Source of the DNA: a virus
Strand: one strand, 5' to 3'
DNA length: 64,000 nt
IMG/VR virus record: IMGVR_UViG_3300010373_000002
Span: 49,402 to 113,401 of that record
Part shown: piece by piece, positions 16,235 through 24,989 of the stretch
How positions within the stretch are numbered: position 1 is the stretch's first letter
Layout: each line of letters begins with the position of its first letter
The notes under the pieces: model-generated
Seen by the model: only the letters and a program-made list of their open reading frames with translations
Told to the model about the DNA's origin: nothing
Database searches by the model: none
Translations under genes and position numbers: made by a program

Positions 16235-19200
16235 ATGGCCTCTAGCACGCTCGGATCAGTCGGTTCGGCCACGGTCGAAATCCTCGGCGATATTGCGCCT
16301 TTACAGGCGGCTCTGGCGACGGGAAAGGCGAACATTCAAAACTTCGCCAAGGAAGTAAATTCCGGCGGAAAACTCGCTCCGTTCAAGTCCGTCATTCAGG
16401 AACTCAAAGAGTTGTCCGCGAGTTCCAAGCAGATTCGGCAAGACTTCAAGAACGCTCAAGTGAGTTCGGCGGCCTTTGAGCTTTCTAATTCTAATCTAAG
16501 TTCAAGTTTAGATGTTCTATTCGAAAAGATTCATGCCGCCGCCACCGAATCCCAAAAGCTCGGGGCTTCCGAGGAGTCCGCGAATCTAGCGAGAAGTCGA
16601 TCGCTGGACATGCTTCATTCCCTGGAAAATAAAGTAACCGCGAACCGAAAGATATTAAGAGACAAAGACTCGTCCGAAACAGCTAAAGCATTCAAAGAAA
16701 AACAGAGGATTGCCGAGGAATCTTCTCAAAGGCTTTTGGATTATTCGAAAAGAGAGAGTAAATCTCGAAGCGAAGCGGCGAAAGAATTGGAGAGGATCGC
16801 TAAAAACAACGCAAGCAAAATCTCTTCTGCTTATAAAGAATCCGAGATCGAATCCGGCAAAACGGAAAAAGACTCCATCAAAGAGAAACAGAGGCTCGCC
16901 GACGAAGCCTCAAAAAGAATGATGGAGGGGTATGCTAGGCAAAACAAAGCAAGAAAAGACACAGAAGAAGAAGCGGCTCGGATTGTCGAGAACAATTCAA
17001 AGAAGATGCTTCAAGCCGAAAAAACTTCGGCGAAAGAAAGAGTGAGGACGGCAAAGGAGAGTGCGAAGGAAGAGAAGCGAGTTCGTATTGCGGCATTCGA
17101 AGAGATTACAAATAAAATTGTCGATCTTGAGCGTAAAACGGCTATTGCCGAAAGGAAGTTTACTTCCGGGAGCACGCCGACCAAAGAGTTTGCGAAACAG
17201 ACTCAGGAATTAAAGATAGCGTCGTCGAGACTCTATAAGCCCCTAGAAGACGCCGCGCTAGCCGCTCGCGATCTCGGGGTATCCTCCGAGTTCGCCGACA
17301 AGAAACTTGGCGACCTCAAATTCCGCCTTGATAAAATCAACGCGGGAATGCACAACGTCGCCAACACGACCAAGAACCGCCTCGGCCAAGGGATGCTTCA
17401 GGCCGCCTATGCCATCGACGACTTGCAGTACGGCTTTAGGGCGATCGTCAACAACATCCCCGGCGTCGTCATGTCGTTGGGCGGAGGAGCGGGCGTCGCG
17501 GGTGCGCTCGGAATCTTGGCGGTCGCGACCAACCTGGCGATTAACAATTGGGATAAGTTGATCGAAACCGGATTCCGCTGGGAGAACATCTCCGACGCGA
17601 TCGGCAAAAAGTTCAAAGAAGTCGGCGACGGAATCGCGCATATGTTTGACCGTCAAGTCAACATCAAGTCTAAACTTGAGGAACTTGAGGAGACCGTCAA
17701 AAAGTTGACGGACAAAAAACATAAAGTCGTCTTTGAACTTGATCTCTTGGATCAGGCCACCAAAAAACTAGAAGAATTCAAGAGCGCCGTCGATGAGTAC
17801 AAGTCTCTCGTCAACAAACCTTCGTCTCTCCAAGAGGCACGCGGAAAAATCATTAAGGAAGGTCTCGACGAAGAGAGCGACGAGGAGAGAACCGGCGCGG
17901 AGAAACTTGAAGACTCAATCCGCCGATATTTGACCGCGCATCCCGAAGAAATGAAAGACGAAGAGAAGTACGTCGAGAAGAAAAAGAAAGCCGACGAGAC
18001 CGAAAAGAAGCTCCGGGGAACCCAAGAAGCCTACCGCCAAGCGAACGAAGAAGCCGGAGCGGACATTTACAGCGACAAGTTTATCGAGTCTAAAACAAAG
18101 CAGATAAAAGAAGACTTGGATTTCCAGAGAAAAGAAGAATCCGAACAACTCAAACTGAGCACAAAAAACCGTAGCGAATTCCTCGCAGGGAGTCTCGCCA
18201 AAGGAAGCGCCGCGTCCTTGGCCGAAGTACGGGCGATGACCGACGCGGAACCGGGAGTATTCAAGGAAAACCTCTCTCCCGACTTCATTAAGTCTCTAGG
18301 CCAAGCCGGAGCCGCCGCCAAAAAGTTCAAGGAAGACAAGGCCATTGAAAAAGAAAAGAAGAAGAACAAGCCGATCGTCAAGGAATTCGAGGACAAGTAC
18401 AAAGAAGCCTTCCAAGACGTCCCCATGATGATCCATAGGGACGTTCCCCGAGCCGAAATCGTCAAGACGATCGAAGGCAGGTTGGCGGCGTCGGGCGTAA
18501 ATCCTAAATCGGTTCCCATTATGGCTCAGTTGGCGTTCAAGCAAGAGAGCGACCAATATACCGCAGCGGTCGCCAAAGACAAGACGGCCGCCGGAATGGG
18601 AGGAACTCCGGGAGAGGTCGATAAGGTGGTCTTCGGGCCGATCGCCAAAGACGTAAAATCGCTCGATAAAATCACCGACATGATTCCCGGTATGATCGCT
18701 AAAGGTCTTACCAAGGAAACGATCGAATCGGTTGTCGGTGGCTTGATTAGCAACACGGGGATTTCCAAGGCGAACGCCGGTCCTCTCGCCGCCAGAGCGT
18801 TCCTTCGTGGTCAAGCGAAATTGAATGCGGCGAAAGACGCCGACAATCTCGCTATGTTCAGCGGTAAAAAAGCTACCAAAGTTCAGTCTCTTTTGGGCAA
18901 TCCCGGCGCGAAAGCCGATAGGGAACTCAAGCACGACATCTCCGCCCTCAATCGCCAATACGGCAAAAACTTGGGCAGAAAGATCGCCCTTGAGCAAGAG
19001 AAGTCGGCGAGAAATAAAGAGTCGAATGACAGGCTCAAGAGGCAGATATCCGGGAAAGATAAAACCCAAAAAAGGATCGCCGAAAACGTCCTTAGAAAAC
19101 AACACGGATTCCTCCCCGAACTCTCCGCCGACGACATCCGAAGGAACTTGACCGGGGAACTCGCCGCCGGACTCGAAGGGGAACCCGGCGTCGATAAGGG

Positions 19201-19507
19201 TACTGAGTCCGCGATTGCCTCCGGCATCTACGACCGTGCCTTCGGCGACTTGGAGCATGGGAAAAAAGCCAAGTCTCTCGGCGGTCTGAAGCCTACGAAG
19301 CAAGTCAAGCCTCACCACGTCAAAACGAAAAACACCCCGGCAAGATTCGGCAAGCCCGGTAAAGCGCCTGCGGTTCCTCACGCTCCCGCGATGAACGTCT
19401 CCATGCTTGATAAATTAAATAAGGAAGTCATGAAGACAAATAAACTCCTTAGGGATGTCGTCGCGAACACCGGGAAAAACACGGTCGGCGTGGCCGCGTT
19501 CGTTTGA
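16235..19507 (+). CDS. Tail tape measure protein
   Basis: 1090 residues. Residues 1-370 are a long, charged, mostly coiled-coil region rich in Lys, Glu, Ala and Ser; about 395-450 (PGVVMSLGGGAGVAGALGIL and on) is a hydrophobic segment as in tape measures; then more coiled coil and a basic C-terminus. The length sets the tail tube length; at about 0.15 nm per residue this predicts roughly 160 nm (family rule, inferred). No peptidase domain is seen. Confidence 0.85.
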   Translation: MASSTLGSVGSATVEILGDIAPLQAALATGKANIQNFAKEVNSGGKLAPFKSVIQELKELSASSKQIRQDFKNAQVSSAAFELSNSNLSSSLDVLFEKIHAAATESQKLGASEESANLARSRSLDMLHSLENKVTANRKILRDKDSSETAKAFKEKQRIAEESSQRLLDYSKRESKSRSEAAKELERIAKNNASKISSAYKESEIESGKTEKDSIKEKQRLADEASKRMMEGYARQNKARKDTEEEAARIVENNSKKMLQAEKTSAKERVRTAKESAKEEKRVRIAAFEEITNKIVDLERKTAIAERKFTSGSTPTKEFAKQTQELKIASSRLYKPLEDAALAARDLGVSSEFADKKLGDLKFRLDKINAGMHNVANTTKNRLGQGMLQAAYAIDDLQYGFRAIVNNIPGVVMSLGGGAGVAGALGILAVATNLAINNWDKLIETGFRWENISDAIGKKFKEVGDGIAHMFDRQVNIKSKLEELEETVKKLTDKKHKVVFELDLLDQATKKLEEFKSAVDEYKSLVNKPSSLQEARGKIIKEGLDEESDEERTGAEKLEDSIRRYLTAHPEEMKDEEKYVEKKKKADETEKKLRGTQEAYRQANEEAGADIYSDKFIESKTKQIKEDLDFQRKEESEQLKLSTKNRSEFLAGSLAKGSAASLAEVRAMTDAEPGVFKENLSPDFIKSLGQAGAAAKKFKEDKAIEKEKKKNKPIVKEFEDKYKEAFQDVPMMIHRDVPRAEIVKTIEGRLAASGVNPKSVPIMAQLAFKQESDQYTAAVAKDKTAAGMGGTPGEVDKVVFGPIAKDVKSLDKITDMIPGMIAKGLTKETIESVVGGLISNTGISKANAGPLAARAFLRGQAKLNAAKDADNLAMFSGKKATKVQSLLGNPGAKADRELKHDISALNRQYGKNLGRKIALEQEKSARNKESNDRLKRQISGKDKTQKRIAENVLRKQHGFLPELSADDIRRNLTGELAAGLEGEPGVDKGTESAIASGIYDRAFGDLEHGKKAKSLGGLKPTKQVKPHHVKTKNTPARFGKPGKAPAVPHAPAMNVSMLDKLNKEVMKTNKLLRDVVANTGKNTVGVAAFV

Positions 19508-19519
19508 AAGTAAAACATT

Positions 19520-20227
19520 ATGGCTTTGCACGCTTCCGCAGGAATCAAACGGCTATTCACCGATCCGGTTCCGGTTTCGATCGGCGGTTCCGTGTATTTG
19601 GCTTCCGAGTTGACTCTCCGCGACATGGCGAGAATCGAACGCGATTGGGCCGATTCGTTCGCCGATCCGACTCTCGATATTCCCGCCGAGGACGAAGACC
19701 CGGAGCCGAACACTCGGAAGCGGCGGTTGCGTGCGGCCCTCGTTGTTTGCCGCGACAAGATGCCGCGTTGGGACAACGATACCGGAAGGACGATGCTGGC
19801 GACGGCCGAGGGGATCGCGACTCTCCTGCGTTACTCGATCGGCGGAAACCATGACGAACTCACTTTGGAAGACTTCGACGTAATGGCGTCCGAGATCACC
19901 GCGACCGAGTTTGCTCGCTTCGAGAAAGCCGCGTTCAACTCCGACCCGATGGACGAGATCGTCGAAGCCGCCGACCCCAAGCAATCGACCGAAGATAGCG
20001 AGCCGACCAACTGGGAAGAAATCCTCTCCGCGCTGGTTAAACAGTACGGCTTCAAACCTAAAGAAGTCGGCGATCTGACCATCTCCGAACTGACGATGAT
20101 CCTAGGCGACGGCAAACCAAACCATCGGCCCGTATTCACGGATATGGCCTCTTTGCTCGCTTACCACGAAGAACAAAAACGAATCTGGTTCGACGACGAA
20201 GAGTTAAAAGCGAAAGAGATTCAATAA
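19520..20227 (+). CDS. Tail protein, possible tail assembly chaperone-like
   Basis: 235 residues. The N-terminal part handles a small beta domain (VPVSIGGSVYLASELTLRDM); the middle is acidic and helical; 165-195 (NWEEILSALVKQYGFKPKEV, then GDLTISELTMIL) resembles the helical end of phage tail assembly chaperones, which bind the tape measure. Unusually it follows the tape measure instead of preceding it, and no frameshift site was seen. The stop overlaps the next start (TAATG). Confidence 0.45.
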   Translation: MALHASAGIKRLFTDPVPVSIGGSVYLASELTLRDMARIERDWADSFADPTLDIPAEDEDPEPNTRKRRLRAALVVCRDKMPRWDNDTGRTMLATAEGIATLLRYSIGGNHDELTLEDFDVMASEITATEFARFEKAAFNSDPMDEIVEAADPKQSTEDSEPTNWEEILSALVKQYGFKPKEVGDLTISELTMILGDGKPNHRPVFTDMASLLAYHEEQKRIWFDDEELKAKEIQ

Positions 20228-21117
20228 TGGCAAGCGGCAATATTCAAGTCGGCTCGACTGTTTGCTCCTTTTTCTACGGCGATCCTGAGGCGAGAGATAC
20301 CGTCGTCGAGCGTGTGACCGAGTACGGGCCGGAAGCCGTCGTGAAATTCCAATGCCCTTACGCCTCTCGATTGCAAGTCGCTCAGACCTTGATGGGTACG
20401 GTCGTTTGGACCGGCAGTCAAGTCGTTCGCTTGAATCCGTTCCAATACCCGCCGCTCCCTTACCTTTATTGCTTGGAAATCGCCTCGATCGTCGGCTTGA
20501 ATCCGATCGTTGACCACACGGGTTGGCAGAGTTACAAGAGCGCCGTCATCACGGCCGTATTCCGCAGGCCGCTCTATCCTTTCATTAACGCCAGCCCAGC
20601 CACGACTCAAGCGGACCCCTCCGGTCAGCCCTACACCGTGACGCGGTTCTCTTCGACCGTGGATATGGTTCCGGCGGTCAGCGGTTCTTTTAGGTGGGCG
20701 AGCGGCAGCACTACCGGGGCGAACGCGATAGTACCCGACAACATTATTACCCAACTGCAATCTCAAACCCAAATAACAATGACAAGGTATATGATGCCAT
20801 ATATACCTTTGAATTATTTTGAGCAATTCAAGTGGAACGTCAATCTCAATCCGATCGCCTTCTCCGATCACACTTACCCCAAGGGAACCGTTTTGTTTTG
20901 GAATATCGAGTCGGAACCGACCGCCGACTCCGCCGGTAATTATTCCCAAAACGTGACCTATGTCATGCTAGCAAAAGCACATGACTGGAATATGTTTCCG
21001 AACCCTAAAGATACGGCGAACCCCGGCGCTCTCGACTTTGCCACAAGTACCGGATCGTTAAGCGGAAGTCCCGTCTATCCGTATCCATATTCAGACTTCT
21101 TCACTAACTTGCCCTGA
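20227..21117 (+). CDS. Distal tail structural protein (hypothetical)
   Basis: 296 residues, strand-rich with many aromatics, no membrane segment. It overlaps the preceding stop by one base. Position after the tape measure suits a distal tail or baseplate protein. Segments such as VFRRPLYPF and VLFWNIESEPTA do not match a family I recognise. Confidence 0.5.
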   Translation: MASGNIQVGSTVCSFFYGDPEARDTVVERVTEYGPEAVVKFQCPYASRLQVAQTLMGTVVWTGSQVVRLNPFQYPPLPYLYCLEIASIVGLNPIVDHTGWQSYKSAVITAVFRRPLYPFINASPATTQADPSGQPYTVTRFSSTVDMVPAVSGSFRWASGSTTGANAIVPDNIITQLQSQTQITMTRYMMPYIPLNYFEQFKWNVNLNPIAFSDHTYPKGTVLFWNIESEPTADSAGNYSQNVTYVMLAKAHDWNMFPNPKDTANPGALDFATSTGSLSGSPVYPYPYSDFFTNLP

Positions 21118-21129
21118 TTTGGTGGTCCC

Positions 21130-21528
21130 ATGCCTCGCAACGGTCTTCCGCCATCGAAACAGAAACCGGGCAAGGCGATCACCGCCTCAAGGATTAACGA
21201 ATCCTCAATGGGCGTCTCCGCGCTCAATAGGATTCGCGGCGGCAACGGCGTCAACGTTCAGAATTTCGGCGGTATGCCGCTGATTACGGGGATGCCGTTC
21301 GAGGCTCTTGCCTTGGCTCAAGCCGGGGCAAGCGGCATTCTTGCAAGATCAGGCTCGACACCGAATAGCGGCGCTGTTACACTGTTATCATTGAGTGGCG
21401 GAGTTCTAGTCAACGGAAGCGCCGATATTGCGTGGAATATATCGAGCCAAGCCGTCTCGGCGAACGCTTATATCATTCTCGGAAAGATCGACGGCAACTG
21501 GTGGGTTCTGGTGGAGTCGTGTACCTAA
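21130..21528 (+). CDS. Small tail-tip/structural protein
   Basis: 132 residues: a basic start (MPRNGLPPSKQKPGK), a Gly-rich middle and an end (ANAYIILGKIDGNWWVLVESCT) that closely resembles the end of the next gene (ANSFVLVSEIAGQLIVVVEAL), so the two look like tandem paralogues. Similar small proteins often sit before phage tail tip genes. Confidence 0.5.
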   Translation: MPRNGLPPSKQKPGKAITASRINESSMGVSALNRIRGGNGVNVQNFGGMPLITGMPFEALALAQAGASGILARSGSTPNSGAVTLLSLSGGVLVNGSADIAWNISSQAVSANAYIILGKIDGNWWVLVESCT

Positions 21529-21761
21529 CAGGGGAGTTCGATGCGCAACTTCATTGCGAAGATCGGGCCGAATCAATCAAGGCGAACAAGAAGTCCGGCG
21601 AAGTGAACGCTTTCGCCTATGAGATCATGAGCGACACGCTCGTTCAAACCAAACCGATCGAAATCACAAACGATTGCCGGAATCACGATATCGCGGCAAA
21701 CTCTTTCGTTCTTGTCTCCGAAATCGCCGGTCAACTTATCGTAGTCGTGGAGGCGCTTTGA
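21519..21761 (+). CDS. Tandem paralogue of the preceding protein, uncertain start
   Basis: From GTG at 21519 the frame gives 80 residues ending ANSFVLVSEIAGQLIVVVEAL. A better ribosome site (GGGGAG) stands before an ATG at 21541, but that ATG is in another frame and gives only MRNFIAKIGPNQSRRTRSPAK. Either the GTG is used, overlapping the previous gene, or one base was lost near 21580. The C-terminal half is the reliable part. Confidence 0.4.
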   Translation: MYLTGEFDAQLHCEDRAESIKANKKSGEVNAFAYEIMSDTLVQTKPIEITNDCRNHDIAANSFVLVSEIAGQLIVVVEAL

Positions 21762-22201
21762 GCACGGCACGCGGAACATGGAAAGCCGTCGAGCGGAGGG
21801 TGGCGACCTTCTTCAAGACGAAGCGGGCCTACGGCTCGGGCAGCGGCGGCAGGCCCGACATCAGCAAGTCGGACACGACGCACCCGACCCTCTACATCGA
21901 AGCCAAACTCCGCGAGACTCATGCCGCCAGGACGCTCCACGACGACGTTCGCGAGAAGGCCAAGAAAGAGGGCAAGACTCCCGTCTTGGTCATGGCCGAC
22001 AAGTCTCGCCCCGGCTTCCTCGTCTGCGTCCATTGCGACGACTTGGCCGAGTTCATGCGGATCATGAACGAACAAGGCTTCATCGAAGACGACGATAACG
22101 AAGCGACCGCGAGAGCCGAGCGGATCACGCCGAGTAGAGAGAGAATCAGGGAACTCGCCAAAAGGTTTGCCGCGTTGCCTCCCAGGGAAGACTTGGACTG
22201 A
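21758..22201 (+). CDS. PD-(D/E)xK nuclease (Holliday-junction-resolvase-like)
   Basis: 147 residues from TTG overlapping the previous stop. The nuclease core is visible: P33-D34 in GGRPDISKSD, then E48-A-K50 in LYIEAKLRE, followed by a strand (TPVLVMADK) and a C-terminal basic helix. An N-terminal helix (TWKAVERRVATFF) with a Gly-rich loop is like archaeal/phage resolvases of the Hjc/RecU type. It may resolve replication branches before packaging. The exact subfamily is not certain. Confidence 0.7.
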   Translation: MSTARGTWKAVERRVATFFKTKRAYGSGSGGRPDISKSDTTHPTLYIEAKLRETHAARTLHDDVREKAKKEGKTPVLVMADKSRPGFLVCVHCDDLAEFMRIMNEQGFIEDDDNEATARAERITPSRERIRELAKRFAALPPREDLD

Positions 22202-22204
22202 CTC

Positions 22205-22244
22205 TGTCGATCATCGGCGACACATAAAATAGTTTGTCGATCAT
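22205..22244 (+). repeat. Pair of 10-bp direct repeats
   Basis: TGTCGATCAT occurs at 22205-22214 and again at 22235-22244, 30 bp apart (about three helical turns), in the 81-bp gap upstream of the gene at 22283. A TAAAAT box lies between them. It could be a regulator site; nothing proves this. Confidence 0.4.
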
Positions 22245-22282
22245 ATTTCGCGTTTCATGACACACAAAACAAAGACTTACTA

Positions 22283-22534
22283 ATGAAAACTGCCTTCGCT
22301 TGGACCAAAAACAATCGGATCATTATCGTTCCATTGAATCGCGTCGATCCGAGACCCGCGTATCCCTTCGCTTCGTGGATTCCGACCTTGATGTCCAATC
22401 GAATCGCCGATCAAATGGAAACCGAATTCGAGGTTCGGGTTTACGAGGACGACAACCCCAAACCCTCGGTCCAGACTTTGTTCGTCATGGATCACGACAA
22501 TCAGCGTCATTCGATCGCCATCTTTTCACATTAA
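22283..22534 (+). CDS. Hypothetical protein
   Basis: 83 residues, mixed alpha/beta, starting MKTAFAWTKNNRIIIVPLNR with no membrane segment. No family recognised. It precedes the structured non-coding region at 22535-22810 and may share a transcript with it. Confidence 0.5.
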   Translation: MKTAFAWTKNNRIIIVPLNRVDPRPAYPFASWIPTLMSNRIADQMETEFEVRVYEDDNPKPSVQTLFVMDHDNQRHSIAIFSH

Positions 22535-22772
22535 ACGATAGACTCTCGTCTTCGGACGGGTTTAAGCCCTCTCTCTGGAGACTGTTTCCCTTGGGAATAG
22601 TATTTCCAAGCAACAGCAGCGGGTAGACCGGACCCACGTAACAGTGGGAACGCCTCGGAGCCGGAAACAATCTTTGGGACGAACAAGGATCGTAAATAGC
22701 CGCCGGTCGGGTTGCCAGAGAAGAACCATGGGTTCTTGGGGGACGCTTCGACGAGGGGCGTCCCTTTCTTTT
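22535..22772 (+). ncRNA. Structured non-coding RNA candidate A
   Basis: No + strand gene with a ribosome site fits here. The DNA holds a run of hairpins: CGTC-TTCG-GACG (22548-22559), TTCC/GGAA (about 22586-22597), CCCAC-GTAACA-GTGGG (22633-22648), AAGAACC-ATG-GGTTCTT (22721-22737), and a terminator-like stem GGGACGC (22740-22746) with GCGTCCC (22758-22764) followed by TTTCTTTTCT. The motif TTTCCAAGCAAC (22603-22614) recurs in candidate B. The RNA would be about 230 nt; no known family was recognised. Confidence 0.55.
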
Positions 22773-22774
22773 CT
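22738..22774 (+). terminator. Intrinsic terminator at the end of RNA candidate A
   Basis: GGGACGC (22740-22746) and GCGTCCC (22758-22764) form a 7-bp stem with an 11-nt loop, followed by TTTCTTTTCT. It would give candidate A a defined 3' end. Confidence 0.65.
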
Positions 22775-22809
22775 CGCCCTTTGGATCGTTGCCTGCGCCG
22801 AGGGCGAGA
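22772..22809 (+). promoter_or_regulatory. Hairpin over the ribosome site of the next gene
   Basis: TCTCGCCCT (22772-22780) pairs perfectly over 9 bp with AGGGCGAGA (22801-22809), the latter lying directly before the ATG at 22811 and holding its only purine-rich ribosome site. The stem could keep translation of the Cys-rich protein low until opened. Confidence 0.5.
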
Positions 22810-22810
22810 C

Positions 22811-24493
22811 ATGCAGTTTAAGCCGATTCAGCGCAAATCCACGTTCGCGCCTGGGAATCTTTCCGGGTCCGCAGGCTCATCGACTACGAACAACGGGCCG
22901 TCGAAACTCTTCACGCCGACGAAGCGGAAGAGTCCGTCTACCCCAGGTATGTCCGCAGGCGGTTCCTCGGGAGGCGGAGGGGGAGGCGGCGGCGGGACGG
23001 GATGGAAGAAGAACTCGCCCGGTTGCCCTTGCTGTAGCTCCGTGGGCACGTTCACGCTGACCGTGACGGTCGAAGGTTGCGACAACACTTTGCCGGAACT
23101 TCTCCTCTCGGGCGTCACCGTCACGCTTCTCCTGGGCGGATCGACGATCGGCACTTGCACGACTTCCTCGCTCGGTCAGTGCGTCTTCACGGCACTTTCC
23201 AGCGGCACGTACACCGTCCAAGTGACGGGATTGCCGACCGGATACGCCTCATTCACTTCGGCGAGCGTTTCGGTGACGGCGAACACGAATTACACCGCTC
23301 AATGCACTCCCGATTCCACCCATATTTGTTGCGGAGTCTGTCCGGGACTACCGATCCCCAAGACGCTCACCTTCAACGATTCGATCGGCGATCTCACCGC
23401 GACATGGCAATCGTCTCTCTTGGGCGGCGGCGTCATGTGTTGGGCGGGAACTCAGAACTACACGATATCGACTTGCACTTATGATTCTACTTGCACGACT
23501 TTTTCCGCGCCGAGTTCTCAAACGATACCGATTCATTATGAATTGTACTGCCATCACGACGTCGTATCCGGTCTCTATTCGTTTCAGATGGATGCCGGCT
23601 TCTGGCCGACTTGCCCATCGCTCGGGTGTTATGTTCCCGGCGGCGGCGGGTCAAGCGCCTTGTTTATCCAAGGCCCCTTCTCGCCCGCGAGCGTTTCCTG
23701 TTCTCCTTTCTGCGCCCAGGGGTTCACCGTCAATCCTTTGGGACCGCTCTACACGGTTTCCGTTCGCGACCCGGCGGTCTCTTTTTCGAGTTGCAACAAC
23801 CCCGCTCAGTTGACGGTAAACGTCCAGGGTTGCAACGCCTTGAACTTGTCGGGAGCGACCGTCACGGCATCGCTGACCGGACAGCCGAACGTCGTCGGCA
23901 CAACGGACGGCGGCGGCAATGCCACGCTCTTGTTGCCCGCCACCGGCACTTGGACGATCACGACGACATCTTCTCGATTCGGGACGGACACTTCCTCGAA
24001 GACGGTCACTGGAAACGGTCAGATTTTAACCCTGGCCGTCGTACTGACTCCCACATCCAGTTATGTCTGCGTTTCCGGGTGCGCTCAACCTCTGTCGAAG
24101 ACGCTGAAACTCACCGATCCCAACAACACGATTACGCCGCTGACGCTGACCTATGACGCCGTTTCTACGACTTGGATCGGTTGCTACGTCAAGTCGGCGG
24201 TCGTTTGCCAGCAGAACGTCGGTCTTGGTTGCAATGGAGCTATCGGCGGTTGCGCGGTCGCTTACTCGTACAATACCGCCGGATTCCTCACCGCCTACTA
24301 TAATGCTTGCGACGGGGCCGGAGTGCCCACGCCGACGAATTGTCCTCGCGGAGCGGGATTCACGAACGAGTTCACCGGCTTTCCGTCGAGCGTGACCAGC
24401 CATTGCCCGACCGCATTCGCCTACTCGGCCCACTTGGAACTGCCTTCGACTACCGGAATCTTAGTGAACGGGACCGTCTCGATCTCCGAATAA
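22811..24493 (+). CDS. Cys-rich protein with tandem Ig-like modules
   Basis: 560 residues from the ATG at 22811; the frame is open from 22712 but the earlier part overlaps the RNA hairpins. A basic N-terminal 50 residues and a poly-Gly hinge lead to two repeated halves. Each has an Ig/CarboxypepD-regulatory-like domain (TLTVTVEGCDNT..LSGVTVTL; LTVNVQGCNALNLSGATVTA) and then a Cys-rich domain opening with KTLTFNDS or KTLKLTDP. Over 25 Cys suggest disulphides outside the cell or in the virion. It may be a surface appendage. Confidence 0.65.
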   Translation: MQFKPIQRKSTFAPGNLSGSAGSSTTNNGPSKLFTPTKRKSPSTPGMSAGGSSGGGGGGGGGTGWKKNSPGCPCCSSVGTFTLTVTVEGCDNTLPELLLSGVTVTLLLGGSTIGTCTTSSLGQCVFTALSSGTYTVQVTGLPTGYASFTSASVSVTANTNYTAQCTPDSTHICCGVCPGLPIPKTLTFNDSIGDLTATWQSSLLGGGVMCWAGTQNYTISTCTYDSTCTTFSAPSSQTIPIHYELYCHHDVVSGLYSFQMDAGFWPTCPSLGCYVPGGGGSSALFIQGPFSPASVSCSPFCAQGFTVNPLGPLYTVSVRDPAVSFSSCNNPAQLTVNVQGCNALNLSGATVTASLTGQPNVVGTTDGGGNATLLLPATGTWTITTTSSRFGTDTSSKTVTGNGQILTLAVVLTPTSSYVCVSGCAQPLSKTLKLTDPNNTITPLTLTYDAVSTTWIGCYVKSAVVCQQNVGLGCNGAIGGCAVAYSYNTAGFLTAYYNACDGAGVPTPTNCPRGAGFTNEFTGFPSSVTSHCPTAFAYSAHLELPSTTGILVNGTVSISE

Positions 24494-24508
24494 GGAGTTT
24501 CCTCTTAA

Positions 24509-24916
24509 ATGTCGTTTGTTGATAAGTGCCCCGCGTGTCCGCTGCGCCAATCGACCTTGGCGTGTCCAGCAGTCACGACGGGGCATTTTCGTTTTTGCGA
24601 ATTAGTGGCGGAAGGTCGAACCGACTATATTGACTATCTCCTAGAAGAAGCCGGAGTAAAGCCGACTATCATTCCGATAAAACCGCCGTGCGATCCCTCG
24701 GAAGACAAGAGATTGGCGGCGAGAGCACTCATGGAACTCTCCCGAGAAGCCAGGTCTTGCCCGCACCGCGAGGCTTGCGGTTGCGTCTACGCCTACTGTT
24801 TGCCCGGCGGTTTCAGGCCGGGAGAGAAGGTTTCGCTCCAAGATTGCGTTGAATGTATAAAAAATAACAAATACGATACGGCGGAAAAAGAAAAATCTCA
24901 AACAGCGCTTGACTAG
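24509..24916 (+). CDS. Cys-rich metal-binding-type hypothetical protein
   Basis: 135 residues with Cys pairs at both ends (KCPACPLRQSTLACP near the N-terminus; CPHREACGCVYAYC and DCVEC near the C-terminus), suiting zinc or an iron-sulphur cluster. A helix lies between. AAGGAG stands upstream of the ATG at a longer than usual distance. The stop lies inside the promoter at 24909. No family recognised. Confidence 0.5.
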   Translation: MSFVDKCPACPLRQSTLACPAVTTGHFRFCELVAEGRTDYIDYLLEEAGVKPTIIPIKPPCDPSEDKRLAARALMELSREARSCPHREACGCVYAYCLPGGFRPGEKVSLQDCVECIKNNKYDTAEKEKSQTALD

Positions 24917-24937
24917 GCGTCCTCCGTCTGCTACTAT
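24909..24937 (+). promoter_or_regulatory. Sigma70-type promoter
   Basis: TTGACT (24909-24914), a 17-bp spacer and TACTAT (24932-24937). It would start the transcript for the Nudix gene at 24990. Its spacer ends CCGTCTGC, also seen as TCGTCTGC in the promoter at 50894. Confidence 0.75.
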
Positions 24938-24989
24938 GTGGGTATGGAATTTAGCCCACCGAAATGAAACAAACCTTTCGGAGCCGCCC

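Noticed and set aside
22531-22812. 93-aa leftward open frame across RNA candidate A
   Set aside because: Covers the hairpins and terminator; basic, low-complexity text and no ribosome site.
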